Shown piece by piece: positions 34,757-47,123 of a stretch of 64,000 nt of DNA. The DNA comes from Hevea brasiliensis (taxonomy: Eukaryota > Streptophyta > Magnoliopsida > Malpighiales > Euphorbiaceae): the NCBI RefSeq assembly GCF_030052815.1, contig NC_079499.1:69517760-69581759 (forward strand), written 5' to 3'. The notes under the pieces were generated by a model. That model searched no databases, was not told where the DNA came from, and was given only the letters and a program-made list of their open reading frames with translations. Both the position numbers and the translations under genes were made by a program. Each line of letters opens with the position of its first letter. The stretch's first letter is position 1.

Positions 34757-35225
34757 GTGCCATTCTATATGGTGTTATGGAGATTGGATCCACACCAGGC
34801 ATAACATTAATTTCAAACTACACCTCTCTTTCCGGAGGTAATCCTGGCAATTCTTCAGGAAACAAGTCTGGAAAGTCATATACTGTAGGGATGTCCCTCA
34901 ATGTTGGACTCCCCACTTGGGTGTCTACCACATGTGCCAAGTATGCTTCACACCCCTTTCTAATCATTTTTCTGGCTAGTGCAGCCGAAATGACGTTTGA
35001 TGGCAATAGTTGCCTCTTCCCATGTATTACCACATCACTATACTGAGGGAGACCAAAAGTGACTGTCTTTAGCCTACAGTCAATCATGGCATGATGCCTG
35101 GCTAACCAATCCATGCCCAAGATAATATCATAATCTCTAAAGGGCATTTCAATGAAATCAGATAGAAAAGTGTGTCCTTGGATCACCAAAGGACAATCTC
35201 TATACATTTTATTAACCCTGACCTC
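34757..35225 (-). pseudogene. protease C-terminal half and RT start, truncated
   Basis: The frame 35207-34818 contains DYDIILGMDWLARHHAMIDC and later VVDTQVGSPTLRDIPTVYDF and [10 protein letters not shown], the linker that precedes RT in Tekay-type elements. A few more codons resemble the RT N-terminus (near 34760-34800) and then similarity ends. A TAG separates it from gag: the upstream frame stops at 35226. Confidence 0.8.
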
Positions 35226-36503
35226 CTATCCTAGCGGACTTGTTACTAGCACCTCAAGGTCCATTTTTGTACATGGAACAACAATGCAATCAATGATGCT
35301 AGCACACACATAAGAATGGGTAGAACCCAGATCAAATAACACAAACACATCCTGATTAAAAGTTGAGAAGGTACTAGCCACAACATCAGATGTCTCGGCC
35401 TCTTCTCTTTGTCTCATTGCATAGATTCTGACTGGAGCACTATCTTGCTCTGAATGTTTCACTGTGCTTTGGCTGCCTGCTGGGCTACCTCTACCCATGC
35501 CTCTACCTCTGCTGGGTGGTTGTGAACCTTTGGTGACAGGGCTCTGAACTGACCCTTCTGCAGTAGTAGGAGGTGGTCCAACTCTGCGAGCACTGGTGTA
35601 GTCCTTGGCAAAGTGTCCTGTGCCTCCACAGTTATAACAGGCTCCAATAGCCTTATAGCATATCCCACCATGATATCTTTCACAAGTTTCACATTGGCGG
35701 GAATGGTAGGAACCTCCGGTATTCTGCTGACCAGATAGAGGAGGTTTCTGTCCTGAATGTCTTCCCCTACCAGACTTCTTGCCACCTCTGCTATGTCCCC
35801 CATAGTTCTTCCTCTTTCTAGTAGGACCACTGGAACTTTGTTCTACTGATTTTCCCTCTTTCTCTGTCTTCTCTGATTTCTTTTTCTTAGGGGCAGCTTC
35901 AAATTCAATTCTTTCCAACTCTAGGGCTTGAGAAACAAGTTCAGAGAAGTTAGTGTGTTTGAATTTGACCACTTGTAATATGATACTGGGTTTCAAGTCG
36001 GTTTCAAACCTCTTGCATCTCTCCTTGCTGGTAGAAAGTAGATTTACTGCATAATGGCTTAGGCGGGAAAATTCTCTTTCATACTCAGCCACTGATCTGC
36101 TTCCCTGTTTTAGACTTAGGAACTCTTGTAGTTTCTGGTCTACATAAGCATCGGGGACATACTTTTGTCTGAATTCCCTGAGAAAGTCATTCCAAGTTAG
36201 CACTGTAGGTTCTACCAGACTGTGGGGAATTGTTTTCCACCAATCATAAGTATCCCCCTGTAGCAGAGATACTGAGTATTCAAATCTGAGCTCCTCTGTG
36301 CAATGTAGTTTCTTGAATACCCTATCCATCCTTTCTAACCACTGTTCAGCCTCTAGAGGATCTATTGTCCCCTTGAACTCTGTAGCCCCATATTTCGTCA
36401 ATTTGTCATACTGCCTTGCAGAAGACTGTGGTTGTACCATTGGTGTCTGTATTGGGACTTGAGTAGGCACATTACCAGCCATTTGTTGGAACATTGCGAC
36501 CAT
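35226..36503 (-). CDS. gag with protease active site, nested element
   Basis: 425 codons from ATG at 36503. Retrotrans_gag (about residues 30-190) has LTKYGATEFKGTIDPLEAEQ, WLERMDRVFKKLHC, YDWWKT and RSVAEYEREFSRLSHYA. Lys-rich and Gly/Arg-rich stretches follow, then CYNCGGTGHFAKDY, a CCHC zinc knuckle whose last Cys is Tyr. The end holds the protease active site FDLGSTHSYV (usually D-S/T-G) before the TAG at 35226. In-frame text continues upstream of the ATG past a TAG just before it, so the true gag N-terminus was probably longer. It would form a capsid, but the changed zinc knuckle and the stop suggest decay. Confidence 0.75.
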   Translation of the reverse strand: MVAMFQQMAGNVPTQVPIQTPMVQPQSSARQYDKLTKYGATEFKGTIDPLEAEQWLERMDRVFKKLHCTEELRFEYSVSLLQGDTYDWWKTIPHSLVEPTVLTWNDFLREFRQKYVPDAYVDQKLQEFLSLKQGSRSVAEYEREFSRLSHYAVNLLSTSKERCKRFETDLKPSIILQVVKFKHTNFSELVSQALELERIEFEAAPKKKKSEKTEKEGKSVEQSSSGPTRKRKNYGGHSRGGKKSGRGRHSGQKPPLSGQQNTGGSYHSRQCETCERYHGGICYKAIGACYNCGGTGHFAKDYTSARRVGPPPTTAEGSVQSPVTKGSQPPSRGRGMGRGSPAGSQSTVKHSEQDSAPVRIYAMRQREEAETSDVVASTFSTFNQDVFVLFDLGSTHSYVCASIIDCIVVPCTKMDLEVLVTSPLG

Positions 36504-36805
36504 CTACGAGCAACCGAGTAGGAAATCTGCAGATGCTGCGGGTCTTCTTGAACCACTGATATTATGTAGGGCTGGGGCATCCCCTTGCATCTCAGCCTCT
36601 ATAGATTGATCGACTGAACGATCACCCTCTTCTATGGTCAATGCGAGGATCTTAGACCTCCTGAACAATTAACACAAGGAGATTTCCTCCCGTTAGTGCA
36701 TATTTATAATGTAATGTATTGTATGTATCAAATAATGATTTTGAGCAGTTGTACTATGAAGAAAGAATAGTCAAGTAACATGTGAAAACAGAATTTAAAA
36801 ACTTT
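36504..36805 (-). other. leader and possible gag N-terminus of the nested element
   Basis: On the minus strand this runs from the primer-binding site to the gag ATG. The last ~140 bases are in frame with gag and open except for the TAG directly before 36503. No other feature seen. Confidence 0.5.
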
Positions 36806-36817
36806 GCTCTGATACCA
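36806..36817 (-). promoter_or_regulatory. primer-binding site, initiator tRNA-Met
   Basis: The minus strand reads TGGTATCAGAGC, an exact match to the common plant initiator tRNA-Met site, 8 bases after the LTR end. Confidence 0.9.
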
Positions 36818-36825
36818 CTAAAACA

Positions 36826-39800
36826 TGTCACACCCTACCCCTCTGTAAGGCGTAACATGATCCCGTAGTATACCTAAAGAATTACCAACTTCGTCTACTG
36901 ATAATCCATTAAAGACACTACAAGGGATTTTAAAACGTTTCTTACTTCTTTTACAGTGGTGAGCACTATTTACAGGTGTTAAAAAAATTTTTTTTTTTTG
37001 ACCTTAAGTGAAAGAGCTAACACATTTGGACTATTAGTAATTCCTGTAAAAATTTTGGCAGAGTGCCATCTGTATTTTGGATAAAACAGTTCTTCAAAAA
37101 CCTATAAAAAGCAATTTAATATTTTTCTGAATCTCAACTTCAACAGTTAAACAAGAAAATATATTTCTCAACTCAAATCCATAAATTTTTTTTTTCAAAA
37201 ACTGAGATAAAAGAAATACAGTATAATTTTTTTTACAAGCCAAAACAACTCATAATTTATTTTACAATTTCAATGTACAATTTTAATTTACAACTGCTCA
37301 AAACCAAGAACAATATATACATACAGTGAACATACATTACAGTACAAAATGCAAAATGTGGTATACTCAATATACCCGATGATCTCTCCCTGAATGTACT
37401 AGCAGCCTAGTCTGCTGCCCTGTCCATCTGTCTACCTGCGACAGCAATGAAAAGCTATCGCTGAGACAATGTCTAAGTGGTGCACAACATTAACCAAATA
37501 CAACTTTAAATCACAATTCATAAATCATATAAATGATGGATACGTAAAACCATAGTTAAATTCAAGACAATGAATGTCATAAGGAATTTAACACAATATC
37601 AAAATAAATCTCAGTAATCAAAACATAGTTAAATTCAAAAGACAGTGAATGTTAGTAAGAATTTAAACTCCATTTCACAAATTATCAAAGCTCATAATAA
37701 CACAATTTAGTCAAATAATTTACGAACACAGTGTTGCCAATTCATACACAACTTAAGCCATGACACAAAATTTCCGATTAATGCCGCGTTGTACACCACA
37801 ACAAAGCAATCACGACCCCACTAATCGAAATCAATGAGGAAGGAAGCTAGCTATATAATGAGTACTCATCCGATCACCTCAACTGGTAAACCAGAGAGGG
37901 AGAAAAATAAACGATCACGACTCCATAAATGGAGAAGGAAAATAAACGATCACAACCCCATAAATGGAGAAGGAATGATATGATATTGTCATGCTAAGTG
38001 TGAACACAAAATCAATTCCAAACATTTTATTCAAATGATTCGTGAGAATCCAATAAATTTCCAAAGTCATAATTTCATTCACAAAATGGCAACACAATTC
38101 ATAATTAACTTCAATTTTCACAAATCACACTAAATCAATTTTTCCACAGTTTCAAACCGTTTACAATGCTTTTCAAGCAATAAGTACCCTTTCAAACACA
38201 TTTTCATAATTGAAACAATAATATATAATTAGTCATAATTTATTTCAATTGAAAAATTCAAAAGAAATAACTGTTATGCACAAACACAATTTAAAACAAT
38301 AACATATAAATAATCGTAATTTATTTCAATTGAAAAATTCAAAAGAAATACTTATTGTGCACAAACCTCTGATAACTGTCTCCTGGTCTTGACTCAGTGT
38401 TTCCTTCCCTTTCCCTGAGTCTTTGCTAACTGAGAAACACAATTTGAAGTGTTTCAGTACTTAATTAAACTGTCTCTAACGATAATGCTTGATAAGTAAT
38501 TCATTGAATGCTATTATTTCCTTAATCATCCTAATATATCGACCCTCGATGCGTTCTAGGTAAATTAGGTTTTAAGGTTACCAATATGTCACATTCGATA
38601 GTCTTTTAGGGTTGGTACATGTTACTAAATTCATTTCCATGTATCTTGCATTTTCTTGCAATTTGCTGGATTTCGGGAGACTAGTTTGACCTAACTGGAC
38701 TACCTAGTTCCCTCAATTTTCGAGTTTTAGTCAAAACTAAAAACTTGTAGATCTATGTCTTATTGCACGCGGGGCAAAATTTCAGGTCATTCTGAGTTAT
38801 GTAGACCAAGTTATGGTCATTTTACTATTGCTGATCAAATTGCATCAAAATTGGTCACTTTAGGTCAATTTTGGTTCGGCCAGTTTTTGGACCCGAACTT
38901 GTGCAAGGTGTTTGACTTGCTTATGGTCATTTCTGTGCTTTGGTGTCTTCATAAGACTTGTAGATATGGGTCTTAAATATTCATGGTCAAAAGTTCAGGT
39001 CAATTGGACCTGTTTTGAGTGAGTTATGGCCTAAACACTAACTGCTGCCCAAATGGTAACTTTTCAGACCTTATTTGCACTTAATCCGGATTTGGTCATT
39101 TTTCAAGCTACCTTGCAAGCAGAATTTTGGCAAGTTTTCTTCATGAAAGTTGGCACATTTTGTGTCTAATTTCACCTCCAATTGGTCTCGTACCAATTGG
39201 AGCCACACACTCAAAGTTCTAGTCCTAAAACTCAAATTGCCTTATTGCATTTCTTTCATACACATCAAGGATCACTCCTAACACTTACCAAACTCAACAT
39301 TCAAGTCAATTCTAGTTGTACTATAACCTAAACATAATTTACAACATATTATAGGTCATTTTGGCAGCTTACGATTACATTCAACATACACCATAAAGTG
39401 CAGAATTTTTCAACTCAATTACAACAATTCAAGTACCTAACCATAACACTTTTACATGTTCAACTTCACACCATCATACATACCCTCAAACTGCCATAAC
39501 CACTATCACAATTCAACACCATTATTCCATAAACCAAGCATGAATTCCAGCATTCCTCAAGAGTTAACAAACTGCCGCAATGGTACCTTTACATTCCATT
39601 AATTTCCAAGCTTCAAATTTCAATTCACATTTACATATACTAAGTATACATCACCCAAACAATTTCCTACACAATATACATTTAATCCATCATTTAATTC
39701 ATCATTTACAAGCAAAAATAAACTGCCTTCAAAGTGTTTCCATGGCTGCCAAAAGTACACATCCCCCTTTAAACATCAAACCTAAAAAATCTCTCTATAA

Positions 39801-40731
39801 TTCAAGTACCCATAACATTCTTACTAACTTTAATGAAGCACTAACCAAAAACACAAACTTACCACTTTGGAAACTCTTCAAAATCTCTCCAAAACTTGGT
39901 CTTCTTGCTTCCTATCTATTGCCCAAGTGGTGTAGAACAGTTTTTGTGAAGGAAGCTAGTGAAAAATGTGGCTAAATCATGGTTGCATGGCTTGGTTAAG
40001 CTTTGGCCATGGAGTATCTTCAATGGAGGTTCACGGCTGAAATTTTGAGAAGTGAGGAAGATGACAATCTGCTGGTCCAAATTGATGAATAAGTGGTCCA
40101 CTTTGGTAGGTGAGTAGAGCACTAAGGGCCTTTAATATTAGTTTATTCATAAATTTCATTTTCCCACATTTAACTCCCCATTTTTGCTATTTATATTAGG
40201 TACCACTAATTTAATTTTTCATTATATTTTTCAAGTGTAATATTATTTATTTTTAATGGACATTTAGGTCAAAAGATAACTCGGGGTGTCAAATGACCAC
40301 AATGCCCCTGTTCGGGTTGCATTCCCAATTTTTCGATAACACCGGGTTTTGTCCGTTTTTCGATTTCTCACTTTTCTTTGTACTAATTAATTAATTTTTC
40401 TTTGATATTTCTAATGATATTTATACTTCAATTGATGTTTCTTTAAGTCCTAAAAATATTTTTCAGGGTTCTCCGTGGTCCAGGGCTAGTCAACGATCCA
40501 CGCCGTGACTTCCCGATGCGGTCACCCATCGCTAAGGTTCTCGGCTCGCTTAACTTGGTTACATTTCTTTGCTATTATTTTTCCTTTGTTTTTCTTGTAT
40601 TTTCTTTTCTTGTATTTCATTATTTTATGTCTCCTCAATCATAACGAAGTGTAGTTCTAGGCATTCTAGCTGTCTGGACAACACTGGTCACCAGAACAGT
40701 AGAACACACTGCCGAACTTAGGGGTGTTACA
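36826..40731 (-). repeat. 5' LTR of the nested element (3906 bp)
   Basis: From TGTCACACCC (36826) to GGGGTGTTACA (40731) on the plus strand. It pairs with 29809-33709. TSD CAGCG follows at 40732. Confidence 0.93.
40186..40195 (-). promoter_or_regulatory. TATA box in the 5' LTR of the nested element
   Basis: TATAAATAGC on the minus strand, about 540 bases into the LTR; the likely promoter of this element. Confidence 0.55.
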
Positions 40732-40736
40732 CAGCG
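40732..40736. repeat. TSD, right copy (CAGCG) of the nested element
   Basis: Matches 29804-29808; Tat LTR sequence resumes with 'tctttggatacc'. Confidence 0.95.
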
Positions 40737-40799
40737 TCTTTGGATACCAGAACCCTTAGTCTAAGGTTCTTACGATGTACGATCATGATTAAATTTTAA

Positions 40800-41300
40800 G
40801 AGGTCAGGGGATAGTTCTTACCAGATCCTCATTCAAACAAAAGAGATCGGGGGAGAGTTCTTACCCGATCCTCATTCAAACAAAAGAGATCAAGGGAGAG
40901 TTCTTATCCGATCCTCATTCAAACAAAAGTGATCGGAGGAGAGTTCTTACCTGATCCTCATTCAAACAAAAGAGATCGGAGGAGAGTTCTTATCTGATTC
41001 TCAATCAAAATTTTAAATACTCAAAGAGATCGGAGGAGAGTTCTTATCTCATTCTCAATCAAAATTTTAAATACTCAAAGAGATCGGAGGAGAGTTCTTA
41101 TCTGATTCTCAATCAAAATTTTAATAAATATGTAGAAATCGAAGGACAGTTCTTATCCGATTCTCAATCAAGATTTTAATAAATATTTAAAGAGATCGGA
41201 GGAGAGTTCTTATCCGATTCTCAATCAAAATTTTAATAAATATGCAGAGATCGGAGGAGAGTTCTTATCCGAGATTCCTCACTCAAACTTTAAACGGATT
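40800..41300. repeat. tandem array in the right LTR of the Tat element
   Basis: Same GATCGG-GGAGAGTTCTTA array as at 7925-8400, with about ten units and some unit-specific substitutions. It lies near the 3' end of the LTR. Confidence 0.9.
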
Positions 41301-41775
41301 ATCCCTAGAGTTCGGGAGAGGCTTTTACCCAGATTCTCTCAAATTCAAACTAAAATAACACAACATGTAAAGTAACCCTCTAAACCAAAACCGCTACGCA
41401 ACACCAACTCACTAAGGGTCGTCTCATGTACTTATGTATCTGGGTAACCTGAAATAGTGAAAAATCAAATATTCCTTTTTATCAAAGTGATTAACACCAT
41501 CATTCTAACCCCCCTAACTTTCGATTTTAATTCGTAAAGAGCATAATGTTAAATCTGTTTACCCTCGTAGAGGGACGAGGTGGGGTGCCTAGCACCTTTC
41601 CCGCTCGTATATGGACCCCGAACCTAGAATCTCTGTTTTCGAAGTGGTTTCTTTTAATTTATCCTTTTTGTACAAATGGTTTCCTTTAATTTCCCTCAAA
41701 ATTAAAGTGGCGACTCCTCGCTTTTTCTCACTTCAGTGAGTATTCGTCCAGGGGACCGCAAAATACCATGCGACA

Positions 41776-41776
41776 A

Positions 41777-41780
<4 letters not shown>
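41776..41780. repeat. TSD, right copy (AGTGT) of the Tat-type element
   Basis: Matches 5075-5079. It runs straight into a GT/TA microsatellite. Confidence 0.9.

Positions 41781-41863
<83 letters not shown>
41777..41863. repeat. (GT)n(TA)n microsatellite
   Basis: A short GT run followed by about 38 TA units, directly at the right edge of the Tat-type element. It was split by that insertion: the left flank ends in AGTGT. Confidence 0.95.
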
Positions 41864-41867
<4 letters not shown>

Positions 41868-42224
41868 TTGCATTGATCATAGAAATTCATAAATAATGAC
41901 TCCTCCACAACTTTTCACCCATAGATTACATGAAAGAAAAATATGAAATTGGAGTGCAGTTTTATTTATTTTAATATTTATTTTTCTTTATCCTTGATTG
42001 TTGGATAGTATATACCAAATCATTCATTACTAGCAACTCTCGGTCGAGTATCAGTGAAGCGTACACGAAATTATTCCCAGTAAATCATTGTTCCCTATAA
42101 GATAGAGCATATAGCAGAGCATTCTTCACTCCTTCACCCAAGGATGGGAGTATATACACGCACTTTATTGATACTTTTGCTCCCTAATTATTTTAATTAA
42201 ATATAATTTATTTTCAAACATGGC

Positions 42225-42310
<86 letters not shown>

Positions 42311-43998
42311 TACATCATGCCTCAAATTATATTTAACAATACATTATATATTCACGCATGTCGAACAATAATATTAATGGAATAGCATTATTCAATATTA
42401 ACTCATAGACCCAAGACTAAAATTTGCTGTTACACCTAAAAGTAGAATAGTATATATTTTTAACCCCTTCATAATATATATCTAATCATTATAAATCCAT
42501 TTCCTTTTATTTAAGGGTTAAATAATAAATTATAGACTCATATAAGAAGAATATGACTTTTGCAAAAATTTGACTGCATTTCCCCATTTGATATAGTCGA
42601 CAATACCTGTAAATGACAACAATTGAATTCATTTGCATTCCTTATTTATATTCAACAAAAATGCATACAAATGCTTATATAAGACAATTCTATTTAATCA
42701 CCTAATCAATACCACGGTGCTTGAAAAAGAAATTCTAAAATAAAATAAATATATTCAAACCTTGATGCAAGACTTGGTGTTTGTACACCATCCAAAAATC
42801 TAATTACATCATCTTCCAAAATATCTAGTATGAATAATAACAAAACATATTACATGTCTACACCATGTAAAAGTCCAAATCCCAAGTCCTTATAGCTCAA
42901 AATACAATACTACTCCCATGCTTCTAAATTTTAAGATCCAAAATTTAATTATATTCAAAAAATCATCCTTCTTCTAACCCTTGGGGTCTGATATAGTTGT
43001 GGATAGTTAGAAAACTGCATTCAAGAATTATAATTATAAAACTAACATTTAATTATGATACACCTAAAAATTTAAAGAATGCAAAAACAAAATTCACAAT
43101 ACTTATGGATTTAACAAAGTTCATTTGTAATAAAATTAACTACAGAATTATATATTACCCATATGTGATAGCACAACCAAAAGATGACAGTTATTATCTT
43201 TACATGGGACCCATGAAAGTCACATATTAGTATAAATAACACAAAACATAAAAAAGCAATTTAATAATTGAAATTTGCGGTATAGTAAGCATAGCAAAAT
43301 ACTGCCAAAATTTACATGTCATAAAAAGAGTTCCACAAAAAATATATAAATTATACCAAAATGAAAGCATTAAACCTTGGAACTACACAAAATCTATTGC
43401 TGCATCTCAAAAACCTTCCCTAAAAATGTAGAAAGAAAAAAGAGAATGTGCTAGGGGGCTTAGTGAGAAAAAGCCTACTAAGGATTAAAACATATATATA
43501 ACTCAAGCACATGAATGCAGCATATATATACGTATGATTTACATGCACAACATAAACAATTCGCGCATGGTAGCCATGTCACCAGTGATTCTCCTGAAAG
43601 AAAAATGCACTTTAACAAGCTTTATGGTGCAAGGTTAGCAATTTTGAATTTTATAACCTTAGGTTTCATGCAACATGCATAAACACTTTATGCTATTACA
43701 AACTCACTTAGTTTTTATCATAATCAATTATGCCCTTCGACTTCTATCTTTGGCTTTTAGACTAAAGTGATTAAAACATGCCTTGCCTTCTACTACTTGA
43801 GGAACTGAACTCATACTGAAATGAGTTGATATTGGTCAAAGGCGACACGATACAAATAAGATGGTCTTAGATAGCAGTTGATCGTTTAATAAACAAGAAT
43901 GCGTGAAAAGTCAATAACATGCCTAATTAGCCATTAGGAAATAAAACCCTAAATTTCTACAAGTTAGGGTTTAGGGAAATTCTTACCCCAATAGGTAT
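41781..43998. other. AT-rich unclassified DNA
   Basis: 2.2 kb between the Tat-type element and the tandem chromovirus. It holds two TA microsatellites. ORFs here are short, AT-driven and without recognisable domains; the one across the first TA run is a translation of the repeat. It may include old transposon or intergenic sequence. Confidence 0.5.
42228..42308. repeat. (TA)n microsatellite
   Basis: About 40 uninterrupted TA units. Confidence 0.95.
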
Positions 43999-44003
43999 AA
44001 AAT
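43999..44003. repeat. TSD, left copy (AAAAT) of the tandem chromovirus
   Basis: AAAAT precedes the first LTR and recurs at 62976-62980 after the third LTR. It is not found at the inner LTR borders. Confidence 0.85.
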
Positions 44004-47000
44004 TGTAACACCCGCCCGGTAACCACTCCGTACATCCTACTGCTCGGTGATCAGGTCGGTCCCATGACCTAGAACGTCCTAAAAATAATTAAACTAACGT
44101 CAGGAACCCTAATTAACTAAAAGATTAATAAGAAAAATTTATTTAAAATTTTAGATATAAAATACAATCAAGTAAAACGAGCCCAAGCGATGGGTAATCG
44201 GAGGGAAGTTGCGTTCGCAACGAGGAGCCCTAGACCCGGGGAAAAAATTATAAAATAATTTTTGAGACTCCAGAGAAGGGTTATTGAGGTTCCTATGGCA
44301 TTAGAATGCCAAGAAAATACCTAGAAAAATTTTTCAATCCAGATGCATAATTTTGACCCGTTAAGCCAAACGGAGGGCATTTTGGTCATTTCGCCTTCCG
44401 AAGTGATTTTTGGCCGACTTGTCCAGTTGAGTAAATAATTAATATAATATAAAATATGAAGAAACATTGCTAGAAATTGAATTGAAAATGAGTAGTGGAG
44501 GAAAGAAAAGAAAAATGCAATAAAATGCAATTTATGACATCAATGTGATGTCATTTGTAATTTCCAACCAATCACACTTAAGCACCCATTTAAGCAACAA
44601 ATAAAAGAGATAAATAAGACTAAATAAAGACCAAAAGAAGACCAAAAACGTGAGCAGCCATGCCTTCCCCATTTCAGCCGTTTCCCTCTTCCCTCTCCCT
44701 CCACCATTTTTATCAAGCTTTGAACTTGATTTTCTCTTCATCCACTCACTAAAACCCATAAGTCCCTTAATTAAAAATTAATCACACATCTTAAACAAAC
44801 TCTTGGCAGCCAACAAGAGGAAGGAAATTGAGGTTTAGAGGCTTGGAAAATCTGCCACACAAGGTTAGTGCAACTATAACTTAAAAACTCATTATTTTCA
44901 TGGTTTAGGACTTGAAACTTAGTGAGAATTGTGATTTAAATGAACAAAAACCTAAGTGTATGAGCTCTTGAATTTTGGCTGCCCTAGCTATGGAATAGGA
45001 GGGAGTGTTTTTATGAGCTTGAAGTGATCTAGAATTATATTAGAAGTTGATAAACACAAGAATAATGGATTAAAAGTTAACAAAGGTAAGTTGTGTAAAA
45101 CATGAACTTGAATTAGGTTTTGTGAGCAAAATGTAAACTTGGTTTAGGAAATTGTTAGGGCACATTTTAATGGTCAATTAGTGACCATTTTAGATATGTT
45201 GACCATAAATGGGACTGAAAAATGCTATGGCAAAGTGAGGTGAAATCTGCCCTATGGACAGCAGCATAGGGACTGAAATTTCAGTCCCTTTGCACTGCCA
45301 TAACTTGGGCTGTGCTTGTCCAATTGATGTTTGGCCAATTGGACATGAAACTAGGCTTATAATGGCACATTTTTGCTGAAGAAACCATGCCCAAAAGACC
45401 AAAGAAAAAGGGTCAAAACTCAGCCACAATCCGGAACCCTGAAACTGCCTCTGCAGAATTTGACCAAATGAACAGTAACTGTTCATTTGGCCATAAGTCA
45501 CTGTATATTTGGTCAATTGGTCTGAAATTTTTACAGCAACAAGTTAAGACATAGAAAAACAACTTTCATGAAGGAACCTACCCTAAATTATGGCCAGAAC
45601 CCAGTCAACCAAGTGACTCAAGTCACTGTTCATGCACTGTAGATATGGTAAAATTCTGCAGACTGCATATCCGGGCAGCTTGGGTTTTTGAGCCATATCT
45701 GGAGCTACAAAACTCCAAATGGAGTGATTCAAAAAGAGAAATTCAACTAGACAAAATAAGGAACAACTTTCATGTTTTACATTTTTTCAAATTCCAACAG
45801 TAACAGTGTCCAATGGGACAGTGAACTTGACTTCCCAAAACTGAAAATTCTGCTGGTTTTGAGTTTCACTTTGGAATGGTTTTAACACTTAATGCCAACA
45901 AGTTTTAAACACCAAATGTGGTATGTTGGGAGTGCCAAAGTCAATGTACACATTTTTATTCCAAAAGTCAACATTTTTGTTGACCAATGATGAATAGTGA
46001 CGCCGAAAAAGTTGAAATTCACAAATTGAAAAATTTAAAAGTTCCAAATGCCCTAGTATACCTAACAAGATTGGTTTGGATAGTTTGGCATGCCAATAGG
46101 GTTCCGTTAGCAGTACTGCACATGGCAAAAATGCCATTCTGTGATTTCATGGCTTTTAGCCATTCGACTTTGCATTGAGACTTGGCCTTGTGCTCGATAT
46201 TATTTACAAATTTGTTAGCTCGCTGCACACCGAGATGCATATGTGACCGATGGTGTGACGGCCCGAGGTATTAGGTACCCAGTGCCAGTTTACCCGTTAT
46301 CCAGTCCAGTCGTCTGGTGTAGGTTACTTGGGGCAACCAAATGAATAAAAGTGAACAAAGTTAATGAATTAATGAATATACCAAAATCAAACAAAGAAAG
46401 CATACACTTTGCATACACATTTATTTTCTTGCTATTTTCTTCTATTATATTATTGCACCACTAAGCATTATTGCTTAGCGCGTTTTTGCCACGCGTAGGT
46501 ACCGAGATCCCAATCGTGAGCCCGGTAGACCACGATCGGGTGAGTCCATCCGACGCTTCGCTGTCCGTGTCACCTCACTACCTGCAGTGCATCGGTAGGG
46601 CACTAGGTGTCATTTTGTCATTTTGATATTTTGTAGCAGATTTGTATTTTCTCATATGTATTTGAACTCATGTAATATATTTTGATGTTTATGTAAATAA
46701 TGAAAGTTATGACTATGAATGCAAGATTTGAGCATGTATTTATTGCTTGTATATGAGAAATGGATGTTGAGAAATGAAAAGGTTGTTGAAACCTGAAACT
46801 GAAAAATTGTTGAAACCTTGATATTGAGTTTTGTGATGATATTGAAGTTGAGAATGAATGAATTTGTCTATTGGAAGTGTTTTTAACAGGTTCCGAAGAA
46901 CGGTTTTCTCCATTTTTAGCCGGTACTCCGCCGGATTTTCTTTAAAATTTTCGGAACCTTAAATGAATGATACTTTTGATGAATGGTTTAAATAAATTGT

Positions 47001-47118
47001 ATTTCATAAATTATATGCAAAAGCATTGTCTAAATTAATTGAGGAATATTAGAGTGTGCCGGTACACCAGGTGGCATTACTTACTCGGGTATACTGTACA
47101 CGGGTAAGGGGTGTCACA
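44004..47118 (+). repeat. LTR1 of the tandem chromovirus
   Basis: 3115 bases, TGTAACACCC to GGGGTGTCACA. It differs from LTR2 and LTR3 at several shared sites, for example 'aatcacacatc' versus 'aatcccacatc' and 'tgacgccg' versus 'tgacaccg'. No gene inside. Confidence 0.93.
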
Positions 47119-47123
47119 TTTAG

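Larger units (their letters stand above)
29809..40731 (-). mobile_element. nested gypsy element encoding only gag and protease (non-autonomous)
   Basis: 10923 bases with LTRs at both ends and a single-copy empty site in the other Tat LTR, so the boundaries are certain. On the minus strand the order is LTR (40731-36826), primer-binding site, gag, protease, the first bases of RT, about 1 kb of AT-rich filler, polypurine tract, LTR (33709-29809). RT, RNase H and integrase are absent. It would need enzymes from a relative. Gag and protease are most like those of Tekay/Del chromoviruses. The LTR family is that of the solo LTR at 19518. Confidence 0.93.
5080..41775 (+). mobile_element. Ty3/gypsy Tat/Ogre-type retrotransposon with two nested insertions
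   Basis: Both LTRs start TGTCGACACCATATTTTGGC and end AAATACCATGCGACA, and the whole is flanked by the TSD AGTGT. The order is LTR, primer-binding site, ORF1, gag, protease, G-patch, candidate intron, RT, RNase H, second RNase H, integrase, repeat-rich 3' UTR, polypurine tract, LTR. The extra ORF before gag, the second RNase H and the intron before RT are established marks of the Tat/Ogre lineage. The span is inflated by a solo LTR (19518-23492) and a 10.9 kb element (29809-40731). Every coding segment except the second RNase H carries stops or frameshifts, so the copy is dead. Confidence 0.93.
24689..41775 (+). repeat. right (3') LTR of the Tat-type element, interrupted
   Basis: LTR sequence covers 24689-29808 and 40737-41775; the part between is the nested element plus one TSD copy. 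Without the insert the LTR is about 6.16 kb, close to the longest plant LTRs known from Ogre elements. It keeps the 2.3 kb segment deleted from the left LTR. The two LTRs differ by several mismatches per 100 bases by eye, so the insertion is not recent. Confidence 0.9.

Noticed and set aside
41702..41908. ORF with a long Tyr-Ile run
   Set aside because: It is a translation of the TA microsatellite.
41781..43998. Host gene between the two large elements
   Set aside because: No frame longer than about 80 codons, no splice-consistent exon series, no known domain.
44321..46240. Recurring ORFs inside the chromovirus LTRs, also near 52270-54270 and 60172-62070
   Set aside because: They recur because the LTR is present three times. 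They have no recognisable domain, and lengths change with small indels; no sign of coding selection can be seen.
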